Assembly (NCBI GenBank): GCA_020443345.1
Contig: JAGRIH010000017.1
Coordinates: 1-33,980 of the forward strand
DNA from: Halioglobus sp.
Lineage (GTDB): Bacteria > Pseudomonadota > Gammaproteobacteria > Pseudomonadales > Halieaceae
Length of the DNA stretch: 33,980 nucleotides
Direction: 5' to 3'
The translations under genes were made by a program, and so were the position numbers. The notes beneath the pieces are model-generated. The model was not told the DNA's origin, made no database searches, and saw nothing but the letters and a program-made list of their open reading frames with translations. Positions 8,916 through 17,367 of this stretch are shown in pieces; within the stretch, counting starts at the first letter, position 1; each line of letters starts with the position of its first letter.

Positions 8916-10412
8916 GTGAGAACACCGGTGGCATGGTGGAATCGATTTTGTACAGTGCTGCTAGTGGGCACTGCGCTGACGGCTGTCCCGGCGGTGGGGA
9001 GAACCGAAGGGGAGGTAGCGCTTGCGGCGAGGGCGCAACATGTACCCGCGCAAACAACAGTTGCCACCGCGAGAGACGCGCAGCAGCCGGTAGGGGAACC
9101 ATCGCCGGCAGGAGCGCAGCGGGAGGCCCGCCCTGAAACCGTGGCGGCCCGGGAAGTGCCGGGCGGCGATGAATCTGAGGTGGATGCGCCGCGGGCGGCG
9201 GGCGACGGGCGGGTTGAAATCGCGGCGGTTGCCCCGGCCCTGCTGCCCCGAGCCGCCCGTGCCGAAGTCGATGGCTCGCTCGGCGATGGTGAAGCGGCGG
9301 CGCCGCAAACCCGGACCGAGTCGACGCGGCGCCTGGTGCTGCTGGGCACCGAAGTGCCGCCGGCGACTGCCACCCGCCTGGCCTGGGCGCCCAACCAGTC
9401 GTTTGAAGGCATCTACAGCGCCACTCCGGTCCTGGTGGTGAACGGCGCCGAAGCGGGCCCCACCCTGTGCCTCACCGCAGCGGTACACGGCGATGAACTC
9501 AACGGCACCGAGACAGTGCGCAGGATTCTCTATAACCTGAAGGCAGACGACTTGAAGGGAGCGGTTATCGGGGTGCCCATTGTCAATTTGCAGGGTTTTC
9601 ACAGCGGTTCGCGCTATCTGAGTGACCGCCGCGATTTGAACCGTCATTTCCCCGGCGATCCTCGGGGCAGTTCCGCCTCGCGCATCGCCTATTCATTTTT
9701 CCAGGAAGTGATCCAGCACTGCAGCGCGGTGGTGGACCTGCACACGGGGTCGTTCTATCGCACCAACCTGCCGCAACTGCGCGGCGATTTGTCCAACCCC
9801 CAGGTGGTAAAGCTCACGCAGAGTTTTGGCTCTACCGTGGTGCTGCACAGCGAAGGCACCCTGGGTACCCTGCGCCGCGCCGCGGTACAGGCCGGGATCC
9901 CGGCGGTCACTCTGGAAGCAGGCGGTCCCAAGGTGCTGGAGGAGAAGGCGGTCGATCACAGCGTGAAAGGTATCCGCACGCTGCTCAACCACCTGGGCAT
10001 GCTCAGCAAGTTCAGCCTGTGGGGCGATCCGGAGCCGGTTTACTACAACTCCGCCTGGCAGCGCGCCCCCGAGGGCGGCATTGTCTTCAGCAAGGTGCAG
10101 TTGGGCGCGTCAGTGCGCGTCGGGGATGTGCTCGGCACGGTTACCAACCCGGTGACCAACCAGCGCACCCGGATCGTTTCCAGCTACAACGGACGTGTTC
10201 TCGGCATGGCGCTCAACCAGGTGGTGCAGCCGGGCTTCGCTACGCACCATATCGGCATCGAGGCGCCGCAGGAGCAGATCAGCGAGCCCGCAGAGGTCGA
10301 TGCCGCGCCGGCAGCGGAGCTGGCTGCCCCCGACGTCGCGCTCAATGACCACCCGGGCGCAGCGGCCACAGCCGCGCCGGGCGGCGTGCGCACCGAGCAG
10401 CCGGAGGACTGA
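8916..10412 (+). CDS. Exported succinylglutamate desuccinylase/aspartoacylase-family protein
   Basis: The 498-residue protein belongs to the AstE/aspartoacylase branch of zinc M14-type hydrolases. Likely zinc ligands are His191 and Glu194 in AAVHGDELNGTE and His276 in VVDLHTGS. RDLNRHFPG (239-247) resembles the substrate-binding Arg-Asn-Arg region, and Glu334 (VTLEAGG) is placed like the general base. A signal peptide is likely at 1-28 (WWNRFCTVLLVGTALTAVPAVG), then about 110 Ala/Glu/Arg-rich residues without recognisable fold. A C-terminal beta domain (about 380-460) precedes an Ala/Pro-rich tail. GTG 8916 has AGGAGG at 8899-8904. The substrate is unknown: family members deacylate N-acyl amino acids, but the envelope location suggests a different role. 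It stands alone between pnp and acs. Confidence 0.8.
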   Translation: MRTPVAWWNRFCTVLLVGTALTAVPAVGRTEGEVALAARAQHVPAQTTVATARDAQQPVGEPSPAGAQREARPETVAAREVPGGDESEVDAPRAAGDGRVEIAAVAPALLPRAARAEVDGSLGDGEAAAPQTRTESTRRLVLLGTEVPPATATRLAWAPNQSFEGIYSATPVLVVNGAEAGPTLCLTAAVHGDELNGTETVRRILYNLKADDLKGAVIGVPIVNLQGFHSGSRYLSDRRDLNRHFPGDPRGSSASRIAYSFFQEVIQHCSAVVDLHTGSFYRTNLPQLRGDLSNPQVVKLTQSFGSTVVLHSEGTLGTLRRAAVQAGIPAVTLEAGGPKVLEEKAVDHSVKGIRTLLNHLGMLSKFSLWGDPEPVYYNSAWQRAPEGGIVFSKVQLGASVRVGDVLGTVTNPVTNQRTRIVSSYNGRVLGMALNQVVQPGFATHHIGIEAPQEQISEPAEVDAAPAAELAAPDVALNDHPGAAATAAPGGVRTEQPED

Positions 10413-10440
10413 GCAGCCGCCGCCGGCGGACCTGCGTTGT

Positions 10441-10476
10441 CCCGCATGAGCGACTGGGGTTATCGCTCAACGCGGG
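10441..10476. terminator. Hairpin between convergent deacylase and acs genes
   Basis: CCCGC (10441-10445) pairs with GCGGG (10472-10476), and inside it GAGCGA (10448-10453) pairs with TCGCTC (10463-10468), with a small internal loop. It lies between the two convergent stop codons and covers the acs stop. No T run follows on either strand, so terminator activity is only suggested by position. Confidence 0.35.
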
Positions 10477-12398
10477 CGGTTTGCCACCAGGCTGTCCACC
10501 ACCGACGGGTCCGCCAGGGTGCTGGTGTCGCCCAGGCTGTGCAGTTCGTTTTCCGCGATTTTGCGCAGGATGCGGCGCATGATCTTGCCGGAGCGCGTCT
10601 TGGGCAGCCCCGGCGCCCACTGGATGACATCCGGCCTGGCAATCGCGCCGATTTCCTGCACACACAGTTCCAGCAGTTCTTGGTGCAATTTGTCGGAGGG
10701 TTCCACACCCTGCATCGGCGTCACATAGGCGTAGATACCCTGGCCCTTGATGTGGTGGGGGAAGCCGACCACGGCCGCCTCCGCGATATCCTCGTGCAGC
10801 ACCAGTGCGCTCTCTATCTCGGCAGTTCCCATGCGGTGCCCGGACACGTTCAATACGTCGTCTACCCGGCCGGTAATCCAGTAGTAGCCGTCGGCGTCGC
10901 GGCTGGCTCCGTCGCCGGTAAAATAGTAGCCCGGATAGTGGCTGAAATAGGTGTCCACCAGGCGCTGGTGGTCGCCGTAGACGCTGCGAATCTGTGCCGG
11001 CCACGAGGACTTGATCACCAGGTAACCCGCGCCGGCCCCCTCGACTTCGGACCCGTCCTCGTTCAGCAGTGCCACATCCACGCCGAAAAAGGGCAGGGTC
11101 GCCGAGCCGGGCTTCAATGCAGTCGCGCCGGGCAGCGGTGTGATCATGTGCGCACCGGTCTCTGTCTGCCACCAGGTGTCTACCACGGGGCAGCGCGAAT
11201 CGCCCACCACCCGGTGGTACCAGGACCAGGCCTCGGGATTGATGGGTTCGCCGACGGTGCCCAGCAGGCGCAGGCTGGCGCGCGAACTGGATTTGACCGG
11301 CTCATCACCCACCGCGTGCAGGGCGCGAATCGCCGTGGGGGCCGTGTAGAACGTGTTCACCCGGTGCTTGTCCACCACCTGCCAGCAGCGGCCGGCGTCG
11401 GGATAGGTGGGCACACCCTCGAACACCAGCGAGGTAGCGCCGTTGGCCAGCGGCCCGTAGACGATATACGTGTGTCCGGTGACCCAGCCCACGTCGGCGG
11501 TGCACCAGAAAATCTCCCCCTCGCGGTAGTCAAATACGTATTTGAAGGTCATGGCCGATTGCAGCAGGTAGCCGCCGGTGGTGTGCAGCACGCCCTTGGG
11601 CCTGCCGGTGGAACCCGAGGTATACAGGATGAAAAGAGGGTCTTCCGCATCCATCGACTCCGGCGGGCACTCGACGTCGGCACTGCCGGTGGCATCGTGG
11701 TACCAGATGTCGCGCTCCGCGCGCCAGTTGACGGCGGCCCCGGTGCGCCGCACCACCAGGCAGGTGTGCACGTTGGGACAGGACTGCAGTGCCCGGTCGG
11801 CATTGTGTTTCAGTGGAACGGTACGTCCGCCGCGCACGCCCTCATCGGCGGTGATCAGAGTCTGGCAGTCCGCATCCAGAATACGGTCTTTCAAAGCCTC
11901 GGGCGAGAAGCCGCCAAACACAATGGAGTGCACCGCACCGATGCGGGTACAGGCCAGCATGGCATAGGCCGCCTCGGGTACCATCGGCATATAGATGCAC
12001 ACGCGGTCGCCCCGGCGCACACCCCTGGCCTTCAGGGCATTGGCCAGCTTGCACACGTGGGTCTTGAGTTCGCCGTAGGTGATGTGGGCGCTGTCGCCGG
12101 GGTCGTCTCCCTCCCAGATCAGCGCGTTCTGGTCGGCGCGCTGTGGCAGGTGCCGGTCTATGCAGTTATAGCTGACGTTGAGCTTGCCGCCGGTAAACCA
12201 CGCGGCCTCGCCCCGGGTGAAATCGTAGCTCAGGACGCTATCCCAGGGTCTGTCCCAGGACAGAAACTCACTGGCCATGTCGCTCCAGAAACCCTCGGGA
12301 TCGTCGATCGAGCGCCGGTACATGGCGCGATAGCGCTCGGCGTCGATGTGAGCGTCCTTGAAGTTAGCCGGAACGGCGTACGTGGGAAATTCAGACAT
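10467..12398 (-). CDS. acs: Acetyl-CoA synthetase (AMP-forming)
   Basis: Acs activates acetate to acetyl-CoA through acetyl-AMP. From ATG 12398 the product is 643 residues, close to E. coli Acs (652), and similarity is strong from end to end. Visible motifs are the P-loop [44 protein letters not shown], and [40 protein letters not shown] contains Lys605, the usual acetylation-controlled catalytic lysine. The frame is open to 12428, but AGGA six bases before ATG 12398 and the MSEFPTY N terminus favour that start. In P. aeruginosa acs lies in the same neighbourhood as panBC and pnp. Confidence 0.97.
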   Translation of the reverse strand: MSEFPTYAVPANFKDAHIDAERYRAMYRRSIDDPEGFWSDMASEFLSWDRPWDSVLSYDFTRGEAAWFTGGKLNVSYNCIDRHLPQRADQNALIWEGDDPGDSAHITYGELKTHVCKLANALKARGVRRGDRVCIYMPMVPEAAYAMLACTRIGAVHSIVFGGFSPEALKDRILDADCQTLITADEGVRGGRTVPLKHNADRALQSCPNVHTCLVVRRTGAAVNWRAERDIWYHDATGSADVECPPESMDAEDPLFILYTSGSTGRPKGVLHTTGGYLLQSAMTFKYVFDYREGEIFWCTADVGWVTGHTYIVYGPLANGATSLVFEGVPTYPDAGRCWQVVDKHRVNTFYTAPTAIRALHAVGDEPVKSSSRASLRLLGTVGEPINPEAWSWYHRVVGDSRCPVVDTWWQTETGAHMITPLPGATALKPGSATLPFFGVDVALLNEDGSEVEGAGAGYLVIKSSWPAQIRSVYGDHQRLVDTYFSHYPGYYFTGDGASRDADGYYWITGRVDDVLNVSGHRMGTAEIESALVLHEDIAEAAVVGFPHHIKGQGIYAYVTPMQGVEPSDKLHQELLELCVQEIGAIARPDVIQWAPGLPKTRSGKIMRRILRKIAENELHSLGDTSTLADPSVVDSLVANRPR

Positions 12399-12441
12399 GG
12401 CAATCCTGCCTTTGCGCATCGGGTTCACTCAGGATAATAGG

Positions 12442-12469
12442 ATAATACTTGCCTGTGCCGGTTGTGCAA
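12442..12469 (-). promoter_or_regulatory. Candidate acs promoter
   Basis: On the minus strand TTGCAC (12469-12464) and TATTAT (12447-12442) are separated by 16 bases. This is the only AT-rich stretch in the GC-rich panC-acs interval and ends about 44 bases before the acs start. The -10 box is good and the -35 box is partial. Confidence 0.5.
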
Positions 12470-12514
12470 GTCGCAAGGGCCTGCTCGGGGCGCCGGGGCG
12501 GCGCGGGCCCGCTG

Positions 12515-13399
12515 TCAGCCGTCGGCGAGCATGCCCCAGTCCGATACCGGATTCAGCGCCAGGCGCACATTGTCGATCAGGCGAGTCGATCCCAGCCGTG
12601 CCGCGGCCAGAATGGCAATCTCCTCGGTATCCTCGGTCACGCTGCGCAGGGTGCGGGCATCGCGAATGGCGAAGTAATCCGGTTGAAAACCGGCCTGCAG
12701 CAGTTTCATGCGTGCGTGCGATTCCAGTTGCAGGAAATTGTCAAAGCCGCAGGCGATCGCCTCGCGGCAACTGTTGAGGGTGTCGTGCAGCACCGGTGCG
12801 ATGTGCCGCTGCTGCAGGGACAGGTAGCCATTGCGCGAACTCATGGCCAGTCCATCCTCGTCCCGGGTGGTGGCAACCCCCACGATCTTCACCGGCATGC
12901 ACAGATCCCTGACCATTTTGCGCACGATGGACAACTGCTGAAAATCCTTCTCGCCAAAGACTGCGACATCCGGCTGCACGATATTGAACAGTTTGCTCAC
13001 TACCGTGGTAACCCCGTCGAAGTGGCCCGGCCGACTGGTGCCGCACAGGGTGTCCCCGAGGTCGGGCACATGGACCTGGGTCTGGGCGGTCATGCCCTCG
13101 GGATAGATTTCCTCGACCGTGGGTGCGTAGAGGATCTGCACGCCCTCCCTGAACAGTTTCTGCTTGTCCGCCGCCATGCTGCGCGGGTAGGCATCGAGGT
13201 CCTCGTGCGGACCGAATTGCAGGGGGTTGACGAAAATGCTTACCACCACCGCGTCGCACAACTGGCGGGCCTTGCGCACCAGGTTGAGGTGGCCCTCGTG
13301 GAGGCTGCCCATGGTGGGGACAAACGCGATACTCTGGCCGCCCCGACGCAGATTGTGCAGGGCGGCCTGCAAGGGGGTGTTGCTGGTGTAGGTTCGCAT
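12515..13399 (-). CDS. panC: Pantothenate synthetase
   Basis: PanC joins pantoate and beta-alanine with ATP to form pantothenate, the coenzyme A precursor. From ATG 13399 the product is 294 residues. It has the HIGH-like PTMGSLHEGHLNLVRKA, SIFVNPLQFGPHEDLDAYPR, GHFDGVTTVVSKLFNIVQPD, VFGEKDFQQL, and the KMSKS-like SSRNGYLS. The frame is open back to 13519, but MRTYTS is the normal N terminus and GGAG/AGG precede ATG 13399. Unlike the usual compact panBC pair, it is separated from panB by 371 bases holding a panB-side terminator and a possible promoter, so it may be transcribed separately. Confidence 0.96.
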   Translation of the reverse strand: MRTYTSNTPLQAALHNLRRGGQSIAFVPTMGSLHEGHLNLVRKARQLCDAVVVSIFVNPLQFGPHEDLDAYPRSMAADKQKLFREGVQILYAPTVEEIYPEGMTAQTQVHVPDLGDTLCGTSRPGHFDGVTTVVSKLFNIVQPDVAVFGEKDFQQLSIVRKMVRDLCMPVKIVGVATTRDEDGLAMSSRNGYLSLQQRHIAPVLHDTLNSCREAIACGFDNFLQLESHARMKLLQAGFQPDYFAIRDARTLRSVTEDTEEIAILAAARLGSTRLIDNVRLALNPVSDWGMLADG

Positions 13400-13497
13400 A
13401 GTTGCCTGATCTCCGCGTACCCTGTGGCGACGCCAAACCAGTTGGAAAACACTAGCTCCAAACCTGCTCGGCCCGAGTTTCAGGCGGGCAGGGGGCG

Positions 13498-13527
13498 AGT
13501 ATGCCGCAAGATCTGCCACCCCGGCAA
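13498..13527 (-). promoter_or_regulatory. Possible panC promoter in the panB-panC gap
   Basis: On the minus strand TTGCCG (13527-13522) and CATACT (13503-13498) are separated by 18 bases, about 100 bases upstream of panC. Both are partial matches. The 13400-13770 interval holds no convincing gene on either strand. Apart from this site and the terminator at 13603-13656 I see nothing in it. Confidence 0.3.
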
Positions 13528-13602
13528 CGGCTTTTTATGAAATATTCACGGCGTTTGTTACGAAAAGAAGCACAATGTGTCACCGTTGGTCCTTAATCAC
13601 GG

Positions 13603-13656
13603 AAAAACACCCCTGTCCGGTCGCTTTGTTGTGTGTTCGGAAAACCGGTGCAGGGG
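13603..13656 (-). terminator. Intrinsic terminator downstream of panB
   Basis: On the minus strand CCCCTG (13656-13651) and ACCGG-type bases pair with CCGGT and CAGGGG (13621-13610) in a bulged stem with a long loop. The sequence then reads TGTTTTTCC (13609 downward). It lies 115 bases after the panB stop and would end the pcnB-folK-dNK-panB transcript before panC. Confidence 0.6.
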
Positions 13657-13770
13657 CGTGTCGGTATTGTGCATCGGGCGCGTGGGACGGGAGCGATGAC
13701 GGCAGCGGTACAAAATGGCTGAAATGGTTGGTCGCCGGGCGCGCAGCCGGGCTGCTTGCAGCGCCCCAGC

Positions 13771-14562
13771 TCAGCTGTAGCTGTGCTCCTCGCGGGGATA
13801 CTGGCCTACCTTTACCGCTTCGACGAACGCCCGGATACCGCCCTGTATGGTACTCTGGCCGTCCATGAAATTATGCACGAAGCGCGCCGTATGCGCGGAC
13901 AGTCCCAACAGGTCGTGCAGCACCAGCACCTGGGCATCGGTACCGGGTCCGGCCCCGATGCCGATGACCGGTATGTCGAGCTTGCGGCTGATGTCTGTGG
14001 CCAGAGGTGCCGGCACGCACTCCAGCACCAGCAGGCTGGCCCCGGCATCCTGGATTTCCACCGCATCGGCGAGAATCGATTTTGCTTCTTTGGGGCTGCG
14101 GCCCTGCACTTTGAAACCGCCGAAGGTATGCACGGACTGTGGTGTGAGGCCCAGGTGCGCGCAGACCGGTATGCCGCGCTCCACCAGCATGCTGATGGTG
14201 TCGCTCAGCCAGGTGCCGCCCTCCATCTTTACCATCTGGGCGCCGGCCTGCATCAGCCGGGTGGCATTGTCCATGGCCTGCTGCGCCGTGGGATAGGTCA
14301 TAAATGGCATGTCGGCGATGACCAGGGACTGCGGTTGTGCCCGGCATACGCACTCGGTGTGGTAGGCCATGTGCTCTATGGCCACGGGGATGGTGCTGTC
14401 GTGACCCTGTAGCACCATACCCAGAGAGTCTCCCACGAGAATGGCTTCCGCCCCCGCCTCGCTGATAACGCGCGCAAAGGTGGCGTCATAGGCGGTGATA
14501 CAGACAAACTTTTCCCCGGCGGCCTTTTGCTTTTCCAGGGTGCTGATCGTGATCTTGCCCAT
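13771..14562 (-). CDS. panB: 3-methyl-2-oxobutanoate hydroxymethyltransferase
   Basis: PanB transfers a hydroxymethyl group from methylene-tetrahydrofolate to alpha-ketoisovalerate, the first step of pantothenate synthesis. From ATG 14562 the product is 263 residues (E. coli 264). It shows ITAYDATFARVISEAGAEAILVGDSLGMVLQGHDST, the metal-binding and active-site segments around IADMPFMTY and KMEGG, AHLGLTPQSV, and IGIGAGPGTDAQVLV. A GTG at 14574 overlaps the upstream kinase stop and would add four residues; I prefer ATG 14562 because it gives the usual N-terminal length. It needs folate, and folK is two genes upstream. Confidence 0.96.
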   Translation of the reverse strand: MGKITISTLEKQKAAGEKFVCITAYDATFARVISEAGAEAILVGDSLGMVLQGHDSTIPVAIEHMAYHTECVCRAQPQSLVIADMPFMTYPTAQQAMDNATRLMQAGAQMVKMEGGTWLSDTISMLVERGIPVCAHLGLTPQSVHTFGGFKVQGRSPKEAKSILADAVEIQDAGASLLVLECVPAPLATDISRKLDIPVIGIGAGPGTDAQVLVLHDLLGLSAHTARFVHNFMDGQSTIQGGIRAFVEAVKVGQYPREEHSYS

Positions 14563-14570
14563 GGCAGTGT

Positions 14571-15251
14571 TCACCCGAAGAAAGTGGGGTTGAAATAGTG
14601 GCGCCCGCTGCGGATGTCCAGCAAATAGTCCACCAGGTGCCGGTAGTCCGTCTCGCCGTTGACCAGGTCGATTTCGCTGGCATTCACGATGAGCAGGGGA
14701 GCGTCATCGTAATATAGAAAGAACTCACTGTACACTTCGTTCAGGCGCTCGAGATAGTCCCGCTCGATAGCCTGTTCATAGGCCAGTCCGCGGTTGTCGA
14801 TACGCGACAGCAGGACATCGGTAGAGGCCTGCAGATAGATCACCAGGTCGGGCCGGGGCGCGTCGATCGTCAATTGCCGGTACACGCGCTGGTACAGCTG
14901 GTACTCGTCGTGCCCCAGGTTGAGCCGCGCAAACAGCGGATCTTTCTCGATCAGGAAATCCGAGACCCGCACCGGCGCGAAAATATCCGCCTGGCGCACG
15001 TCCTGGATCTTCTGCGCGCGCTGGAACAGGAAAAACAGCTGTGTCGCCAGGGCCGCCTGTTTGCGGTTGCGGTAGAATTTTTCCAGAAAGGGATTTTCCT
15101 CGGCATCCTCGAGCAGCGTGTCGTAGTTGAAACTCGCCGCGAGTTTTTTCGCCAGTGTGGTTTTGCCGACGCCGATGGGCCCCTCCACGGCGATGAACGC
15201 CGGGGGCGTCCGTCCCTTCAGGTCAATATTGATGACGCTGGTCTCGTGCAT
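14571..15251 (-). CDS. Deoxynucleoside kinase (dNK/dGK family)
   Basis: The 226-residue product is a P-loop kinase of the deoxynucleoside kinase family, which phosphorylates deoxynucleosides for salvage. The Walker A motif is GPIGVGKTTLAKKLA. LEDAEENPFLEKFY, QLFFLFQRAQKIQ, the DR-type segment SDFLIEKDPLFARLNL, PDLVIYLQASTDVLLSRIDNRG with its lid arginines, and ERDYLERLNEVYSEFF follow. The start ATG 15251 is chosen for a strong GGAGGAG nine bases upstream; the frame is open further upstream. Specificity (dA, dG or dC) cannot be read from sequence. It sits between folK and panB and lies within 15 bases of panB, so it is probably in the same transcript. Confidence 0.88.
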   Translation of the reverse strand: MHETSVINIDLKGRTPPAFIAVEGPIGVGKTTLAKKLAASFNYDTLLEDAEENPFLEKFYRNRKQAALATQLFFLFQRAQKIQDVRQADIFAPVRVSDFLIEKDPLFARLNLGHDEYQLYQRVYRQLTIDAPRPDLVIYLQASTDVLLSRIDNRGLAYEQAIERDYLERLNEVYSEFFLYYDDAPLLIVNASEIDLVNGETDYRHLVDYLLDIRSGRHYFNPTFFG

Positions 15252-15315
15252 CAGGCCGTGCTCCTCCATTCGATGCGGCAAAAGCCTGATCCCCATCTCG
15301 CGGCTGGTTGCCGCA

Positions 15316-15810
15316 CTAGCGCAACTGCCAGTGCGTTTTGACCAGGCCATCGCGGGGGCAGTCAGCCGCCAATGTATCAAGAAGCGTGCCGTCGGGCAGC
15401 ACCAGATTCGGTGTGGCGATCTCGGCCAGGGGTACCAGAACGAAGTTGCGCTGTGTCATGGCCGGGTGTGGCAGGGTGAGTCGCGCCGTCGCCAAGCGCT
15501 GGTTTCCGTACAGCAGCAGATCGAGGTCCAGGGTGCGCGGCCCCCAGCGCCGGGTCCGCTCGCGCCCCTGTTGCCGCTCGATGTGTTGCAGCGCCTCCAG
15601 CAGCGCCAGCGGTGACACAGACGTGCGCACCAGCACCACTGCGTTGAGGTAGGCCGGCTGCTCGCCGGGTCCGACCGCGGTGCTGCGGTAGATACCGGAC
15701 AGGCGTTCCAGGCGTGAACCGGGCAGTTCATCGAGTGCCGCCACCGCGCGGCGCAACTGTTGCAGCGGGTTTGCCAGATTGCTGCCCAATGCGACCCAGG
15801 CGGGTGTCAT
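15316..15810 (-). CDS. folK: 6-hydroxymethyl-7,8-dihydropterin pyrophosphokinase
   Basis: FolK (HPPK) transfers pyrophosphate from ATP to hydroxymethyl-dihydropterin in folate synthesis. From ATG 15810 the product is 164 residues. It has WVALGSNLANPLQQL at the N terminus, YLNAVVLVRT, the HPPK signature RRWGPRTLDLDLLLYG with the magnesium-binding aspartates, and LPHPAMTQRNFVLVPLAEI. Its ATG overlaps the pcnB stop as ATGA (15807-15810), so translation of the two is coupled. The frame is open further upstream inside pcnB, but MTPAWVALGSN is the family-like start. Confidence 0.96.
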   Translation of the reverse strand: MTPAWVALGSNLANPLQQLRRAVAALDELPGSRLERLSGIYRSTAVGPGEQPAYLNAVVLVRTSVSPLALLEALQHIERQQGRERTRRWGPRTLDLDLLLYGNQRLATARLTLPHPAMTQRNFVLVPLAEIATPNLVLPDGTLLDTLAADCPRDGLVKTHWQLR

Positions 15811-17192
15811 ACGGCGGAGCGGGAGCGGCGCGTGCGGGTCTTGCGGTTTCCGGGCTTTCCCTTGGCGCTGGCTTCGCGCAAGCGCTGTTCCAGTGGCAGT
15901 TCCTGGAAACGGGTCCACCACTGGCCGAGCTGGCCGGTGTCCTCGCCCGCCTGCTCGCGCAGCAGCAAAAAATCATAGGCGGCGCGGAAGCGCCGCTGAT
16001 CAACCAGTTCGGCCGCCCTGCGCCCGTGGCAGCGCTGCAGGCGCAATTGGTATTCCCATATCTCGCGCATCGGCTGGCTGAAGCGGCGCGGAATGGACAG
16101 GTGGCGCGCGGCCCCGGCAATACTCTGCTGGGAGGCATTGTGCATGGCGAGCATCGCCGGTTCGCCGCACTCCTGCCGCTGCTGCGCCCGCGCGCTGGCC
16201 ACTGGCCAGAGCAGGGCCGCCAAAATAAAGGCGGGGGTGACCGGCTTGTCCTGTGCGATGCGCTGATCGGTGTTGGCCATGGCGGCGCGCACCAGGGCCA
16301 GCGCCGCGGGGTCGCGCTCGAGACAGTCGCTGGTGTCCGGGAACAGGAAGCGCAGGAGGTTGTGCTGCAGCAGCAGTTCGAGGGTGGCGGCCGCGCAGCC
16401 GGCCATGAACAGTTTCAGGAATTCATCGAACAGCCGCGCCGCCGGTATGTCGGCCAGCAGTTGCGCGCAATCGGGGATGGCCGCCGCGGTGTCCCGGTCG
16501 ATGTCGAACCCGAGTTTTGCGGCGAAGCGCAAGACCCGCAGCATGCGCACGGGATCCTCGCGATAGCGCAATCCCGGTTCACCGATGACGCAGATGCTGC
16601 GCCGCTCGAGGTCGGCAAGGCCGTGTACGTGGTCTATTACTTCGAACGTGCCGGCGTCGTAATACAGCGCGTTGACCGTGAGGTCACGCCGCACCGCATC
16701 CTCTTCCAGGGTGCCGTAGACATTGTCGCGCAACAGCCGTCCGCTGGCCGACTGGCGCGAGCGGTGATCGCCCGGCTGTGCGCCACTGCGCTCGTCGCTG
16801 TCGTGGTGCCCGCGAAACGTGGTCACTTCGATGATTTCCCGGCCGAACCGGACATGCACAATGCGAAACCGGCGACCGATGACGCGGGAGTTGCGAAACA
16901 GGGTGTGGACGGCCTCTGGCGTGGCGTCTGTGGCGACGTCAAAATCCTTCGGATGACCGCCCAGCAGCAAATCGCGTACGGCTCCGCCGACCAGATAGGC
17001 CTGATACCCCTCGCCGCGCAGGCGCGACATGACTTTGAGTGCGCTGTCGCTGATGTTCTTTCGGGAGATGCAGTGCTGGTCTCTGGGAATGACGTTCAAG
17101 CGAGCGTTGGCCTGTGGCTGTATCAAAACAGCCGCAGAGTCTACCACAGAAGTGATCGTTCTGGCGTGCCACGCGTCCGCGGCACGGCGCAT
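15807..17192 (-). CDS. pcnB: Poly(A) polymerase I
   Basis: PcnB adds 3' poly(A) tails that promote RNA decay. The 461-residue product has VIPRDQHCISRKNIS, the nucleotidyltransferase core LVGGAVRDLLLGGHPKDFDVATDATPE, RRFRIVHVRFGREIIEVTTFRG, EEDAVRRDLTVNALYYD, RYREDPVRMLRVLRFAAKLGF, and PARLFDEFLKLFMAG. A basic Arg-rich tail (RKTRTRRSRS) is typical. ATG 17192 is the first in-frame start after the RNA locus, but it has no clear ribosome-binding site and the first 30 residues are unlike relatives, so the true start may be downstream or non-ATG. The order cbrB-small RNA-pcnB-folK matches P. aeruginosa. Read-through from the upstream sigma-54 promoter is possible. Confidence 0.93.
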   Translation of the reverse strand: MRRAADAWHARTITSVVDSAAVLIQPQANARLNVIPRDQHCISRKNISDSALKVMSRLRGEGYQAYLVGGAVRDLLLGGHPKDFDVATDATPEAVHTLFRNSRVIGRRFRIVHVRFGREIIEVTTFRGHHDSDERSGAQPGDHRSRQSASGRLLRDNVYGTLEEDAVRRDLTVNALYYDAGTFEVIDHVHGLADLERRSICVIGEPGLRYREDPVRMLRVLRFAAKLGFDIDRDTAAAIPDCAQLLADIPAARLFDEFLKLFMAGCAAATLELLLQHNLLRFLFPDTSDCLERDPAALALVRAAMANTDQRIAQDKPVTPAFILAALLWPVASARAQQRQECGEPAMLAMHNASQQSIAGAARHLSIPRRFSQPMREIWEYQLRLQRCHGRRAAELVDQRRFRAAYDFLLLREQAGEDTGQLGQWWTRFQELPLEQRLREASAKGKPGNRKTRTRRSRSAV

Positions 17193-17213
17193 TGGTCGGC
17201 GCTGAGAGCCGGC

Positions 17214-17246
17214 AAGGAAATAACGGGGAAAACAGCCGTTTTCCCC
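17214..17246 (-). terminator. Terminal hairpin of the CrcZ-like RNA
   Basis: GGGGAAAAC pairs perfectly with GTTTTCCCC (17225-17233 with 17238-17246) around a four-base loop. On the minus strand the sequence continues GTTATTTCCTT, a modest T-rich tail. It probably ends the small RNA 33 bases before pcnB, perhaps incompletely, allowing read-through. Confidence 0.6.
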
Positions 17247-17298
17247 ATCCAGGTCTCACGTTTGGAGTTATTGTTATTTCTGGGTGCTGTTATTTTTA
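17225..17298 (-). repeat. Promoter-distal copy of the CrcZ-like repeat unit
   Basis: On the minus strand this copy reads: A-rich cluster (17290-17297), A-rich cluster (17268-17278), the box GACCTGGATGGGGAA (17255-17241), then a 9-bp hairpin. It aligns with the other copy at 17368-17438. The box is identical over 15 bases and the copies are offset by 139 bases. Confidence 0.75.
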
Positions 17299-17367
17299 TC
17301 GCTACACGGACTGTATAACTACGGTTATATACCGACTGTATAGCCACACAATAATATGGAAATTGAG

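Noticed and set aside
10437-12437. A 666-codon open frame on the plus strand opposite acs
   Set aside because: It is antisense to a full-length, well-conserved acetyl-CoA synthetase and shows no recognisable domain.
12470-12514. GC-rich inverted repeats after panC as a terminator
   Set aside because: Several short GC palindromes occur but none has a consistent stem followed by a T run.
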